Numbered from the stretch's first letter, positions 1-9,047 are shown. The stretch is 64,000 bases of DNA from Streptomyces spinosus (GCF_020400655.1 NZ_JAINRC010000020.1:62001-126000); one strand, 5' to 3'. Made by a program: numbers and translations. Notes: generated by a model not told the origin, from the sequence alone.

Positions 1-524
1 TGCGCGTCGAGGTCGCGCGCGAGGGCCTCGTGGTCGACGTCCGGGAGAACCGGGGCGGCCACACCTCCCAGCTCGTGGTCGAGAAACTGGCCCGCCGGAT
101 CATCGGCTGGGACCTGCCGCGCGGCATGCGTCCCACCAGCTATCCGCTGGACGCCCCGCGCGGCCCGGTCGTCGCCGTCGCCAACGAGTTCTCCGGCTCC
201 GACGGCGACATCGTCAACGCGGCGATCAAGGCGCTCGGCATCGGCCCGGTCGTCGGCACCCGCACCTGGGGCGGTGTCATCGGCATCGACAGCCGCTACC
301 ACCTGCTCGACGGCACCCTGGTCACCCAGCCGAAGTACGCCATGTGGCTGGAGGGCGTGGGCTGGGACGTGGAGAACCACGGGGTGGACCCCGACGTGGA
401 GGTCGTCCAGCGCCCGCAGGACTGGGTGGCCGGCCGGGACGCCCAGCTCGACGAGGCGATCAGGCTGGCGCTGGAGGCGCTGGAGAGCAGGCCCGCCAAA
501 ACACCGCCGGACATGCCCGTCTGA
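1..524 (+). CDS. Tricorn protease homologue, C-terminal part (5' end outside window)
   Basis: C-terminal end of a large S41-family cytosolic serine protease of the tricorn type, which cuts peptides released by the proteasome or other proteases. The frame is open from the first bases, so only about 174 residues of a protein that is normally over 1000 residues are present. The stretch NEFSGSDGD carries the G-S-D nucleophile motif of the tricorn catalytic domain. It is followed by the GTRTWGG segment and the closing GVDPDVEV-type motif typical of tricorn and C-terminal processing peptidases. It ends 42 nt before the HIT gene on the same strand. Identification of the family is firm; the substrate is inferred from the family. 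Confidence 0.9.
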   Translation, partial: RVEVAREGLVVDVRENRGGHTSQLVVEKLARRIIGWDLPRGMRPTSYPLDAPRGPVVAVANEFSGSDGDIVNAAIKALGIGPVVGTRTWGGVIGIDSRYHLLDGTLVTQPKYAMWLEGVGWDVENHGVDPDVEVVQRPQDWVAGRDAQLDEAIRLALEALESRPAKTPPDMPV

Positions 525-566
525 GCGGCTACGATGCCCACGGTATTGATCACAGGAGGCACACCC

Positions 567-920
567 ATGGCCGGAGAGCCGCAGAACGACTGCCTGTTCT
601 GCAAGATCGTCGCGGGCGAGATCCCGGCGACGATCGTCCGCGAGACGGAGACGACCGTCGCCTTCCGGGACATAAACCCCCAGGCCCCCACGCACGTCCT
701 GGTGATCCCCAAGGCCCACTACGAGAACGCGGCCGAGCTCGCCGCGGGCGCCCCGCGGATCGCGGCCGACGTGCTCGCCGAGACCAAGGCCGTCGCCGAC
801 GAGGAGAAGCTCGACAGCTACCGCCTCGTCTTCAACACCGGCAGCGGCGCCGGCCAGACCGTCTGGCACGCCCACGCCCACGTCCTCGGCGGCCGTGGCC
901 TGCAGTGGCCGCCCGGATAG
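567..920 (+). CDS. HIT family (histidine triad) nucleotide hydrolase/transferase
   Basis: A 117-residue HIT-domain protein of the HINT branch, acting on purine nucleoside phosphoramidates or similar AMP conjugates in the cytoplasm. The catalytic triad HAHAH sits near the C-terminus (about residues 101-105). A CLFC pair at residues 9-12 fits the zinc site of this branch. An ATG 33 nt further upstream is in frame, but the AGGAGG at 554-559 is correctly spaced only for ATG 567. The next gene, rnz, begins 6 nt after the stop, so the two are probably co-transcribed. The physiological substrate is unknown. Confidence 0.93.
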   Translation: MAGEPQNDCLFCKIVAGEIPATIVRETETTVAFRDINPQAPTHVLVIPKAHYENAAELAAGAPRIAADVLAETKAVADEEKLDSYRLVFNTGSGAGQTVWHAHAHVLGGRGLQWPPG

Positions 921-926
921 GCAGCC

Positions 927-1832
927 GTGTCCGTCCGTGAACTGGTGGTCCTCGGCACCGCCAGCCAGGTCCCGACCCGGCACCGCAACCACAACGGCTA
1001 CCTGCTGCGGTGGGACGGCGAGGGCCTCCTGTTCGACCCCGGCGAGGGCACGCAGCGGCAGATGCTGCACGCCGGGGTCGCCGCCCACGACCTGAACCGG
1101 ATCTGCGTCACGCACTTCCACGGTGACCACTGCCTCGGCCTCGCCGGGGTCATCCAGCGCATCAACCTCGACCAGGTGCCGCACGAGGTCACCGCGCACT
1201 ACCCGCGCTCAGGCCAACGCTTCTTCGACCGGCTGCGCTACGCGACCGCCTACCGCGAGACCGTCGGCCTGACCGAGGCCCCGGTCGCCGCCGACGGCAT
1301 CCTCGCGGTGACCCGGTCGTACACCCTGGAGGCCCGCCGGCTCTCGCACCCGGTCGAGTCCTACGGCTACCGGCTGATCGAACCCGACGGCCGCCGCATG
1401 CTGCCCGACCGGCTCGCCGCGCACGGCGTCAGGGGACCGGACGTGGGCCGCCTCCAGCGCGAGGGCCGGCTCGGGGACGTGACCCTGGAGGACGTCAGCG
1501 AGGCACGGCGCGGGCAGCGGTTCGCGTTCGTCATGGACACCCGGCTCTGCGACGGCGTGCACGCGCTCGCGGAGGGCTGCGACCTGCTCGTCATCGAGTC
1601 CACCTTCCTCGACGAGGACGTCGAACTCGCCATCGAGCACGGACACCTGACGGCCGGACAGGCCGCCGCCGTGGCCCGGGACGCCGGGGTGCGCCACCTC
1701 GTGCTCACCCACTTCAGCCAGCGCTACACCGACCCCGGGGAGTTCGAGCGGCAGGCGCGGGCGGCCGGGTTCACGGGGGAGCTGACCGTGGCCTACGACC
1801 TGCTGCGGGTGCCGGTTCCGAAACGCCGGTAA
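927..1832 (+). CDS. rnz: Ribonuclease Z (tRNA 3' endonuclease)
   Basis: A metallo-beta-lactamase-fold endonuclease of 301 residues that removes 3' trailers from tRNA precursors. The zinc motif THFHGDH lies at residues 62-68. The later metal ligands appear in MDTRLCDG, in ESTFLDED, and in the histidine of [15 protein letters not shown] followed by LTHFSQRY, which is the normal RNase Z order. Length is standard for the bacterial short form. Translation starts at GTG 927, 6 nt after the HIT gene, with only a weak purine-rich site, suggesting coupling to the HIT gene. The adenine deaminase gene follows after 20 nt. Confidence 0.95.
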   Translation: MSVRELVVLGTASQVPTRHRNHNGYLLRWDGEGLLFDPGEGTQRQMLHAGVAAHDLNRICVTHFHGDHCLGLAGVIQRINLDQVPHEVTAHYPRSGQRFFDRLRYATAYRETVGLTEAPVAADGILAVTRSYTLEARRLSHPVESYGYRLIEPDGRRMLPDRLAAHGVRGPDVGRLQREGRLGDVTLEDVSEARRGQRFAFVMDTRLCDGVHALAEGCDLLVIESTFLDEDVELAIEHGHLTAGQAAAVARDAGVRHLVLTHFSQRYTDPGEFERQARAAGFTGELTVAYDLLRVPVPKRR

Positions 1833-1852
1833 AACACCCGTACGATGCTTTG

Positions 1853-2857
1853 ATGCCCCTCCCGAAAGCAGAACTGCACCTCCACATCGAAGGCACCCTG
1901 GAGCCGGAGCTCGCCTTCGAGCTCGCCGCCCGCAACGGCGTGAGCCTCCCCTACCCGGACACCGACGCCCTCCGCGAGGCCTACCGGTTCGAGGACCTCC
2001 AGTCCTTCCTGGACCTCTACTACGAGCTGATGGCCGTCCTGCGCACCGAGCAGGACTTCGCCGACCTGGCGAACGCCTACCTCGCGCGTGCCGCGGCGCA
2101 GGGCGTGCGGCACGCGGAGATCTTCTTCGACCCGCAGGCCCACCTGGCCCGGGGTGTGAGCATGGGTACGGTCGTGGAGGGGCTGTGGCGGGCGCTGGGC
2201 GACAGCGAGTCCGCCCACGGCGTCTCCACCAGGCTGATCATGTGCTTCCTGCGGGACGAGTCCGCCGAGTCGGCGCTGGCCACCCTGGACGCCGCGAAGC
2301 CGTACCTGGACCGGATCACCGGTGTCGGCCTGGACTCCGCCGAGGTCGGGCACCCGCCGGCGAAGTTCCGGGAGGTCTACGAGGCCGCCGCCGCGCTCGG
2401 GCTGCGCCGGGTCGCGCACGCCGGTGAGGAGGGGCCGCCGGAGTACGTCACCGAGGCGCTGGACGTGCTCGGCGTGGAGCGCGTCGACCACGGCCTGCGC
2501 TGCGTGGAGGACCCGGCGCTGGTCGAGCGGCTGGTGCGGGAGCGGATCCCGCTCACCCTGTGCCCGCTGTCCAACGTCCGGCTGCGGACCGTCGACACCC
2601 TCGCCGACCACCCTCTGCCGGCCATGCTCGACGCCGGTCTGCTGTGTACGGTCAACTCCGACGACCCCGCGTACTTCGGCGGGTACGCGGGCGACAACTT
2701 CGCGGCCGTGCACGAGGCCCTGGGGCTGTCGCGGGACCGGCTGCGCGACCTGGCCCGCAACTCCTTCCTCGCCTCCTTCCTGGAGGACGACGAGGAGCGC
2801 AGGACCCGTTATCTCGCCGAGGTCGACGCCTACGAGTTCGGGGACGCCGTCTCGTAG
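1853..2857 (+). CDS. Adenine deaminase (adenosine deaminase superfamily, type 2 adenine deaminase-like)
   Basis: A zinc amidohydrolase of 334 residues in the adenosine/adenine deaminase family. Zinc ligands are visible in the N-terminal HLHIEGT, in VAHAGEEGPPE and in the C-terminal NSDDPAYFGG; the catalytic glutamate is in HAGEE. HIEGTLEPE, FFDPQ and GLDSSEVGHPP-like blocks resemble the proteobacterial adenine deaminase subfamily more than classical adenosine deaminase (which has HVHLDG), so adenine to hypoxanthine is the more likely reaction. Genomes often label such proteins adenosine deaminase. ATG 1853 is preferred over the TTG immediately before it. Its 3' end overlaps the convergent MFS gene by 28 nt. 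Confidence 0.85.
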   Translation: MPLPKAELHLHIEGTLEPELAFELAARNGVSLPYPDTDALREAYRFEDLQSFLDLYYELMAVLRTEQDFADLANAYLARAAAQGVRHAEIFFDPQAHLARGVSMGTVVEGLWRALGDSESAHGVSTRLIMCFLRDESAESALATLDAAKPYLDRITGVGLDSAEVGHPPAKFREVYEAAAALGLRRVAHAGEEGPPEYVTEALDVLGVERVDHGLRCVEDPALVERLVRERIPLTLCPLSNVRLRTVDTLADHPLPAMLDAGLLCTVNSDDPAYFGGYAGDNFAAVHEALGLSRDRLRDLARNSFLASFLEDDEERRTRYLAEVDAYEFGDAVS

Positions 2858-4125
2858 GCACGCCGGGCGGGTACGGCGGGCGTCTCCAGCGGGACCTCGA
2901 CGACCGGGATGCCGGCGAAGGGGGCTTCGGGGGCGGGGACTTCGGTGACCGGTGCTTCCCCGACCGGTACTTCCGCGACCGGTGCTTGTGCGACCGGCAG
3001 GGGGCGCCCGCCCGTCCGCAGTGCCACCGCCGTCATCGGTACGGCGATCAGCAGCAGCCCGGCGCCGAGCACCCGTCCCATCGCCGGGAAGCCCGCCCCG
3101 GCCGCCAGCGCGCTGCCCGCCAGCGGTCCCGCCGCCGTCCCCAGCGAGGACGCCGAGCCGACCAGGACCGTCCAGCGGCCGCGCGGGTCCAGGGACGCGG
3201 CCAGGGCGATGACGTAGGACAGCACGACCGGGTAGAGCAGGTTCCAGGCGATCTCGCCCGCCGCGAAGGCCGGCAGGTCCGTGGCCGCCGCGCCGAGCGC
3301 GACGCACCCCGCGATGGCGGCGGTCCCGGCGCCGATGGGCAGGGCCCGGCCGAGCCGTGGGCCGAGCGCGCCCGCGCCCACCACGCCGAGGAGTCCGGCG
3401 CCGAGCGCGACCGCGAAGACCGCGCCGACGGTGACCTCGGTGAGGTGCGCCTGTTCCAGGCCGATCCGGCCGCTGACGCCCCACAGGGCGTTCTGGGCGA
3501 GGGACCAGCAGGGCATCGAAGCGGCCAGCAGCAGACCGGAGCGCGGATGGGGGAGCCGGTCGTAGCCGACGGCCGGGCGCGCGGGGGCACCGCGACCGGA
3601 CAGGCGGCCGGTGAGCGGCCAGACGGCGAGCGCGGTCAGCGCGAGGGCGGCGAGCGGAAGGCCGTGTCCGGGCCCCAGGTGAGGGATGGTCAGGTACAGG
3701 GCGCCCGCGAGGGCGGAGACGCCGAGCAGGCCGAGCGTGGTGACCCGGTGCGGGTCACGCTGACCGGCGATGCCGCTCGCGGCCACCGCCGTCACCGTGC
3801 CGGACCCCAGCCCGCCGACGACGGCGCCCGCCACGACGGCCGGGACGGCGCCGGTCAGGGCGGCGCCGCCGTAGCCGAGGGCGGCGAGCGCGAGGCCGGC
3901 GCGGGCGAGGAGACGGGGGCCGGTCCGGTCGACCCGGGAGGCCAGCAGGAAGCCGGCGCTCGCCGAACTCAGCAGCAGGGCGCTGCCGACGGCCCCCGCC
4001 TGGGTCGCGCTGAGCGGGAGGCCGCTGTCGAGTCTGCCGACGGTCGTGGGCAGCAGGTAGGGGGCGAGGTACCCGGTCGCGAACAGGGCGACGAGGGACC
4101 AGGGCGGGGTGCGGGGGGCGGACAC
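2830..4125 (-). CDS. MFS transporter with proline/valine-rich C-terminal tail
   Basis: A predicted 431-residue inner-membrane transporter of the major facilitator superfamily with about 12 hydrophobic segments. Substrate is unknown; the fold resembles YfcJ/NNP-like and sugar-efflux members. The start at GTG 4125 is preferred because GGGA lies about 8 nt upstream and the first helix (SLVALFATGYLAPYLLP) follows closely; a GTG at 4224 would add 33 residues of low-complexity Arg/Pro sequence. The last 50 or so residues form a cytoplasmic tail of degenerate repeats of the type APVxEVP. The 3' end overlaps the convergent deaminase gene. Confidence 0.8.
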   Translation of the reverse strand: MSAPRTPPWSLVALFATGYLAPYLLPTTVGRLDSGLPLSATQAGAVGSALLLSSASAGFLLASRVDRTGPRLLARAGLALAALGYGGAALTGAVPAVVAGAVVGGLGSGTVTAVAASGIAGQRDPHRVTTLGLLGVSALAGALYLTIPHLGPGHGLPLAALALTALAVWPLTGRLSGRGAPARPAVGYDRLPHPRSGLLLAASMPCWSLAQNALWGVSGRIGLEQAHLTEVTVGAVFAVALGAGLLGVVGAGALGPRLGRALPIGAGTAAIAGCVALGAAATDLPAFAAGEIAWNLLYPVVLSYVIALAASLDPRGRWTVLVGSASSLGTAAGPLAGSALAAGAGFPAMGRVLGAGLLLIAVPMTAVALRTGGRPLPVAQAPVAEVPVGEAPVTEVPAPEAPFAGIPVVEVPLETPAVPARRAYETASPNS

Positions 4126-4250
4126 GGGCGTTCCCAGGGCAGGCGCGAGGTGCGGCTCGGAAAGAGGGGGAGGGGGCTGCGGCCGTCGACGGACAGGAAC
4201 GCGCGAGCAAGTTGTATCAAGCACGTGGTTCCCGAAGAAGACCGGTGGGT

Positions 4251-4264
4251 GTGATCCGGATCAC
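4251..4264. promoter_or_regulatory. Perfect 14-bp palindrome, Crp- or GntR-like site
   Basis: GTGATCCGGATCAC is a perfect palindrome; with its flanks it reads TGTGA-N6-TCACG, close to a Crp-type half-site pair. It lies 187 nt before the dehydratase start and about 130 nt before the MFS start, so it could act on either. The binding protein is inferred only. Confidence 0.4.
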
Positions 4265-4294
4265 GGTGGCGTTTGGGGGTGGCGCGTGCGGGTA

Positions 4295-4310
4295 GGAGGC
4301 TTTAGCCTCC
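4295..4310. promoter_or_regulatory. GGAGGCT/AGCCTCC inverted repeat
   Basis: A perfect 7-bp inverted repeat with a TT centre. It may be an operator or a small hairpin in the leader of the dehydratase transcript. No T-tract follows, so a terminator role is weak. Confidence 0.35.
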
Positions 4311-4437
4311 GTTCTCATATGTGGATGTCATTCATAAGGGGAGATGGTTGGAGGGAAGCTCGCCGACCCCTCGCCCGTCGGCCTCGCCGGCCCGAAGGCC
4401 CTCCTCGCCGCCGGACCCGACCTCGTAGGAGCTCCCC

Positions 4438-5727
4438 GTGACCCGTGACCTGACCATCGCCGAGGTGCGGCTGACCCCGATCCTGGTCGCCGACCCGCCG
4501 TTGCTCAACACCCAGGGCGTGCACCAGCCGTACACCCCCCGGCTGATCGTGGAGATCGTCACCGCCGACGGGACCACCGGGCTCGGCGAGACCTACGGCG
4601 ACACCAAGTACCTGGAGCTGGCCCGGCCGCTGGCCGACCGGCTCACCGGACGGTCGGTCATGGACGTGAACGGCCTCTTCGGCATCGACCTCGACGTGGA
4701 CGCCACCCGGGTGGAGGGGCAGGCGGACGCGGGCGGGCTGCGCGGGGTGCAGACCGCCGACAAGCTCCGGCTGTCCGTGCTGTCCGCCTTCGAGGTCGCC
4801 TGCCTCGACGCCCAGGGCAGGGCGCTCGGCCTGCCGGTGCACGCGCTGCTCGGCGGGAAGGTGCGGGACGCGGTCGAGTACAGCGCCTACCTCTTCTACA
4901 AGTGGGACCGGCACCCGGCGGGCGTCCGCGCCGAACCGGACGAGTGGGGCGCCGCGCTCGACCCGGCCGGCGTGGTGGAACAGGCGCGCCGGCTCCAGGA
5001 GCGGTACGGCTTCGGCTCGTTCAAGCTCAAGGGCGGCGTGTTCCCGCCCGACGAGGAGATCGCCGCCGTCCGCGCCCTCGCCGCCGCCTTCCCCGGACAC
5101 CCGCTGCGGCTCGACCCCAACGGCGCCTGGTCGGTGGAGACCTCGCTGAAGGTCGCGGCCGAACTCGGCGACGTCCTGGAGTACCTGGAAGACCCGGCGC
5201 TCGGCACACCCGCCATGGCACAGGTGGCGGCCCGCACGGAGGTCCCGCTGGCCACCAACATGTGCGTCACCACCTTCGGCGAGATCAAGGAGGCGTTCAC
5301 GAAGGACGCCGTCCAGGTCGTCCTGTCCGACCACCACTACTGGGGCGGGCTGCGCAACACCCAGCACCTCGCGGCGATCTGCGCCGCCTTCGGGGTCGGG
5401 GTGTCGATGCACTCCAACACCCATCTCGGCATCAGCCTCGCCGCGATGACCCAGGTGGCGGCCACGGTCCCCAACCTCCACCACGCCTGCGACTCCCACT
5501 ACCCCTGGCAGTCCGAGGACGTCCTCACCGAACGGATCGCCTTCGACGGCGGCCGGGTCGCGGTGTCCGACGCTCCGGGCCTCGGCGTCGAACTGGACCG
5601 GGACGAACTGGCCCGGCTGCACCGGCGGTGGGCCGAGGACGACGGCTCGCTGCGCGACCGCGACGACGCGGCGGCCATGCGCACCGCCGAACCGGACTGG
5701 CGGACGCCGGCGATGCCGCGCTGGTGA
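4438..5727 (+). CDS. Glucarate dehydratase-like enolase superfamily protein
   Basis: A 429-residue enolase-superfamily enzyme of the glucarate dehydratase branch; those enzymes dehydrate D-glucarate or related acid sugars to 5-keto-4-deoxyglucarate. The KxK proton-abstraction motif is seen in SFKLKGG (about residue 196), metal ligands in RLDPNGAW and the following E and N/D positions, and the catalytic histidine in MHSNTHLGIS. Length is normal. GTG 4438 follows TAGGAG with good spacing. A PfkB kinase lies 75 nt downstream on the same strand, suggesting one sugar-acid or sugar catabolic unit. The exact substrate is not readable from the sequence. Confidence 0.87.
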   Translation: MTRDLTIAEVRLTPILVADPPLLNTQGVHQPYTPRLIVEIVTADGTTGLGETYGDTKYLELARPLADRLTGRSVMDVNGLFGIDLDVDATRVEGQADAGGLRGVQTADKLRLSVLSAFEVACLDAQGRALGLPVHALLGGKVRDAVEYSAYLFYKWDRHPAGVRAEPDEWGAALDPAGVVEQARRLQERYGFGSFKLKGGVFPPDEEIAAVRALAAAFPGHPLRLDPNGAWSVETSLKVAAELGDVLEYLEDPALGTPAMAQVAARTEVPLATNMCVTTFGEIKEAFTKDAVQVVLSDHHYWGGLRNTQHLAAICAAFGVGVSMHSNTHLGISLAAMTQVAATVPNLHHACDSHYPWQSEDVLTERIAFDGGRVAVSDAPGLGVELDRDELARLHRRWAEDDGSLRDRDDAAAMRTAEPDWRTPAMPRW

Positions 5728-5802
5728 CCCGGCGCCACACGGCATCCCGGTGCGTGGCCTGGTGCACACTGGCCAGAACCGCACCACGCCAGGGAGCGCA
5801 CC

Positions 5803-6960
5803 GTGACGTCGTCGTACACCCTCACCGGAGAGGAACCGGAACACCTCACCCAGGCAGCGCGCTGCCAGATCCAGGTCGACCCGCTCGCCGCGCTGCGCGC
5901 CCCCGGTGACCCGCCCTGGGACGTCTACCTCACCGGCACCGTCTTCCTCGACATCATCTTCACCGGCCTGGACTCGGCGCCGGTGCGCGGCACCGAGTCC
6001 TGGGCCCGGGGCATGGGCTCCAGCCCCGGCGGGGTCGCCAACATGGCCGCCGCCCTGGCCCGGCTCGGCCTGCGGACCGCGCTCGCGGCGGCCTTCGGCG
6101 ACGACCACTACGGCGAGTACTGCTGGGACGCGCTGGAACAGGGCGAGGGCATCGACCTGTCCGCCTCGCGGACGGTGCCCGGCTGGCACTCGCCGGTGAC
6201 CGTCTCCATGGCCTACGAGGGCGAGCGGACCATGGTCTCCCACGGGCACGAGCCGCCGGCGGAGGCCGTGCTCCTCCAGGAGGACGCCACCGTACGGCCG
6301 CCCCGCGCGCGGGCCGCCGTCGCCTCGCTCACGCCCGGCCGCGGCGCGCCCTGGATCGCGCAGGCCGCCCGCACGGGGACCCGCATCTTCGCCGACGTCG
6401 GCTGGGACGAGACGGGCGCGTGGGACCTGGCCGGGCTGGCCGACCTGGAGCACTGCGAGGCCTTCCTGCCCAACGCGGAGGAGGCCAAGCGGTACACCGG
6501 CACCGACTGTCCGCGGCTCGCCGCGCACGCCCTGACCGAGTACGTGCCGGTCGCCGTGGTCACGCTGGGCTCGGACGGCGCCTACGCGGTGGACCGGCGG
6601 ACCGGGGAGACGGCGGAGGTGCCGGCCATCGAGGTGGAGGCGCTGGATCCGACCGGGGCGGGGGACGTGTTCGTCGCCGGGTTCGTGACGGGGTCCCTGG
6701 CGGGGTGGCCGCTGGCCGACCGGCTGGCCTTCGCCGGGCTCACGGCGGCGCTGTCGGTGCAGGAGTTCGGGGGGTCCCTGTCGGCGCCGGGATGGTCGGA
6801 GATCGGGGCGTGGTGGCGGCGCGTGCAGTCCCTGCCGGGGCAGTCGCCGGCGGCGCTTCGGCGGTACGAGTTCCTGGAAGGGCTGGTGCCGGAGGAACTG
6901 GACCGGCCCTGGCCGTTGCGGCGAGCCGTCCCGACGATCGGCTTCCGCCGCTCCGGCTGA
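5803..6960 (+). CDS. PfkB family carbohydrate kinase
   Basis: A 385-residue ribokinase-like sugar or nucleoside kinase. The N-terminal glycine-rich segment SSPGGVANMAAALARLG and the C-terminal anion-hole motif LDPTGAGD (about residues 283-290), with the catalytic Asp, are both present. About 45 extra N-terminal residues precede the usual PfkB start, and the C-terminus is extended by about 55 residues with a RR/W-rich tail. GTG 5803 is preceded by AGGGAG. Its neighbour, the glucarate dehydratase-like enzyme, suggests a sugar or sugar-acid substrate, but specificity is not determinable. Confidence 0.85.
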   Translation: MTSSYTLTGEEPEHLTQAARCQIQVDPLAALRAPGDPPWDVYLTGTVFLDIIFTGLDSAPVRGTESWARGMGSSPGGVANMAAALARLGLRTALAAAFGDDHYGEYCWDALEQGEGIDLSASRTVPGWHSPVTVSMAYEGERTMVSHGHEPPAEAVLLQEDATVRPPRARAAVASLTPGRGAPWIAQAARTGTRIFADVGWDETGAWDLAGLADLEHCEAFLPNAEEAKRYTGTDCPRLAAHALTEYVPVAVVTLGSDGAYAVDRRTGETAEVPAIEVEALDPTGAGDVFVAGFVTGSLAGWPLADRLAFAGLTAALSVQEFGGSLSAPGWSEIGAWWRRVQSLPGQSPAALRRYEFLEGLVPEELDRPWPLRRAVPTIGFRRSG

Positions 6961-7447
6961 CCGGGGGCTCCGCGGGGTTCGCCGTTCTTGCCCACGCCCA
7001 CGCCCGACTCGGCCCGGGAACCGCGCGGGTCGGGTGGCGGGGGACAGGCGTGGGTGGCTCGGTCGGCGGAGAGGTAGCCGGTGGGGTGGGCTCGCGTGGC
7101 TGGGGCGTGCGGGTGTGGCGCGGGCGGCTGGGGACGGGCGTGGCTGGTGGCCCGGTCGGCCGGGAGACAGGGGGTGGGCTGTGGTCTGGGCAGTCGGCAA
7201 GCGTGCGGAGTGCCGCTCGGGCGCTGGGGCGAGGGGCACGGGGTGGGGCTCGGGCGGCCGGGGCACTGGTGGTGCTCGGGCGGCCGGGCGCGGCCCGGGG
7301 CTGGGGCTGCTGGGAACCCTGCGGCGGGTGACTCGTATGAAAAGCCCTACGGTGTTGTCAGCCCCCCGTCGTACTCTGGACAGTGCGAGGCCGCCCTCAG
7401 CTACGCGGCCGTGACGAGGAGGAAGCGCAGGCCTTAAGAGCCGGCCC
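6961..7447. other. Strongly G-rich intergenic tract before phoH
   Basis: No gene is supported in these 487 bases. From about 6985 to 7320 the plus strand is extremely G-rich and C-poor, with many GGG and GGGG runs. Open frames here are Gly/Arg/Trp low-complexity translations. From 7325 on, the composition returns to normal and probably contains the phoH promoter, but I cannot place -35 and -10 boxes with confidence. Confidence 0.6.
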
Positions 7448-8530
7448 ATGACACAGACACCCACAGCTCGCACCCCCGCGCAGGAGCAGGCGAGAGCGCA
7501 GTTCACCGTCCCCGCCCAGCACCCCATGGTGACCGTGCTGGGTTCCGGCGACTCCCTCCTGCGCGTGATCGAGACGGCCTTCCCGGCGGCCGACATCCAC
7601 GTCCGGGGCAATGAGATCAGCGCGGTCGGCGACCCGGTCGACGTCGCCCTCATCTCGCGCGTGTTCGAAGAGATGATGCTGGTGCTCCGCACCGGGCAGC
7701 CGATGACGGAGGACGCAGTGGAACGCTCGATCGCCATGCTGAAGGCGAGCGAGGCAGGGACGAGCGACGGCCTGGAGACCCCGGCCGAGGTGCTGACGCA
7801 GAACATCCTGTCCTCGCGCGGCCGTACGATCCGCCCGAAGACCCTCAACCAGAAGCGGTACGTCGACGCGATCGACAAGCACACGATCGTCTTCGGCATC
7901 GGCCCCGCCGGTACCGGCAAGACCTACCTGGCCATGGCCAAGGCCGTACAGGCCCTGCAGTCCAAGCAGGTCAACCGGATCATCCTGACCCGTCCGGCGG
8001 TGGAGGCGGGCGAGCGGCTCGGCTTCCTGCCCGGCACGCTCTACGAGAAGATCGACCCGTACCTGCGCCCGCTGTACGACGCGCTGCACGACATGATCGA
8101 CCCGGACTCGATCCCGCGGCTGATGGCCGCCGGGACGATCGAGGTCGCGCCGCTCGCCTACATGCGCGGCCGCACGCTGAACGACGCCTTCATCATCCTG
8201 GACGAGGCCCAGAACACGAGCCCCGAACAGATGAAGATGTTCCTCACCCGCCTCGGCTTCGACTCGAAGATCGTGATCACGGGTGACGTCACCCAGGTCG
8301 ACCTGCCGAACGGGCAGAAGTCGGGCCTCAGGCAGGTGCAGGAGATCCTGGAGGGCGTCGAGGACGTCCACTTCTCCCGGCTGTCGTCCCACGATGTCGT
8401 ACGGCACAAGCTGGTGGGCCGTATCGTCGACGCGTACGAGAAGTACGACAGCAAGAACGGCACCGAGAACGGCGCCCCCAGGGGCGTCCGTGGCAAGTCG
8501 GGCGCCGCCAAGGGCACCAAGGGGAAGTAG
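7448..8530 (+). CDS. PhoH family ATPase
   Basis: A 360-residue PhoH-like cytoplasmic ATPase. Walker A is GPAGTGKT (about residues 154-161) and Walker B is FIILDEAQN, followed by the sensor-like ITGDVTQVDLP. Members are usually found beside ybeY and are thought to act in RNA metabolism or ribosome maturation. Here ybeY starts 12 nt downstream, followed by the CBS-domain gene. The C-terminus ends in a basic Gly/Lys/Ala tail that could contact RNA. ATG 7448 is the natural family start although its ribosome binding site is weak. Confidence 0.93.
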   Translation: MTQTPTARTPAQEQARAQFTVPAQHPMVTVLGSGDSLLRVIETAFPAADIHVRGNEISAVGDPVDVALISRVFEEMMLVLRTGQPMTEDAVERSIAMLKASEAGTSDGLETPAEVLTQNILSSRGRTIRPKTLNQKRYVDAIDKHTIVFGIGPAGTGKTYLAMAKAVQALQSKQVNRIILTRPAVEAGERLGFLPGTLYEKIDPYLRPLYDALHDMIDPDSIPRLMAAGTIEVAPLAYMRGRTLNDAFIILDEAQNTSPEQMKMFLTRLGFDSKIVITGDVTQVDLPNGQKSGLRQVQEILEGVEDVHFSRLSSHDVVRHKLVGRIVDAYEKYDSKNGTENGAPRGVRGKSGAAKGTKGK

Positions 8531-8542
8531 ACCAGCACGACC

Positions 8543-9040
8543 ATGTCGATCGACGTCAACAACGAGTCCGGCACCGAGGTAGACGAGCAGGCGATCCTCG
8601 ACATCGCCCGCTACGCGCTCGCGCGGATGCGCATCCACCCGCTCTCCGAGCTCTCGGTGATCGTCGTGGACGCCGACGCCATGGAGCAACTGCACATCCA
8701 GTGGATGGACCTGCCGGGCCCCACCGATGTCATGTCGTTCCCGATGGACGAGCTGCGGCCGCCGTCCAAGGACGACGACGAGCCGCCGCAGGGCCTGCTC
8801 GGTGACATCGTGCTGTGCCCGGAGGTCGCCGCGAAGCAGGGGGCGGAGGCCCCGACGCGGCACTCCATGGACGAGGAGCTCCAGCTGCTCACCGTCCACG
8901 GGGTGCTGCACCTGCTCGGGTACGACCACGAGGAGCCCGACGAGAAGGCCGAGATGTTCGGGCTCCAGGCCGCCATCGTGGACGGATGGCGGGCCGAGCA
9001 CGGTCTGACCGGGCCGTCCCCGGCGCCGACCGTCTCGTAG
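8543..9040 (+). CDS. ybeY: Endoribonuclease YbeY, rRNA maturation factor
   Basis: A 165-residue zinc endoribonuclease involved in 16S rRNA 3' end processing and ribosome quality control. The signature [16 protein letters not shown] (about residues 118-133) contains the three histidine zinc ligands. The acidic, [11 protein letters not shown] insertion before GDIVLCPEV is typical of actinobacterial members. It lies between phoH (12 nt upstream) and the CBS-domain gene (7 nt downstream), a conserved operon order. Confidence 0.95.
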   Translation: MSIDVNNESGTEVDEQAILDIARYALARMRIHPLSELSVIVVDADAMEQLHIQWMDLPGPTDVMSFPMDELRPPSKDDDEPPQGLLGDIVLCPEVAAKQGAEAPTRHSMDEELQLLTVHGVLHLLGYDHEEPDEKAEMFGLQAAIVDGWRAEHGLTGPSPAPTVS

Positions 9041-9047
9041 GGGCCGC

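Larger units (their letters stand above)
4126..4437. other. Intergenic region between divergent MFS and glucarate dehydratase-like genes
   Basis: No convincing gene in these 312 bases. It holds two palindromes, listed separately, at 4251-4264 and 4295-4310. An AT-richer stretch (CATATGTGGATGTCATTCATAA, split here as CATATGTGGATG and TCATTCATAA) spans 4316-4337 and could be the promoter or operator of the dehydratase gene. Confidence 0.5.

Noticed and set aside
1793-3484. Long minus-strand frame across the deaminase and MFS genes
   Set aside because: Overlaps two real genes in other frames and has low-complexity composition.
7034-7437. Plus-strand frames in the G-rich tract
   Set aside because: Gly/Arg/Trp low-complexity translations, no ribosome site, no known domain.
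4315-7920. A 1201-codon open frame on the minus strand
   Set aside because: It lies antisense to the dehydratase, kinase and phoH genes, is Arg/Gly/Pro/His-rich without any domain, and results from lack of stops in GC-rich DNA.
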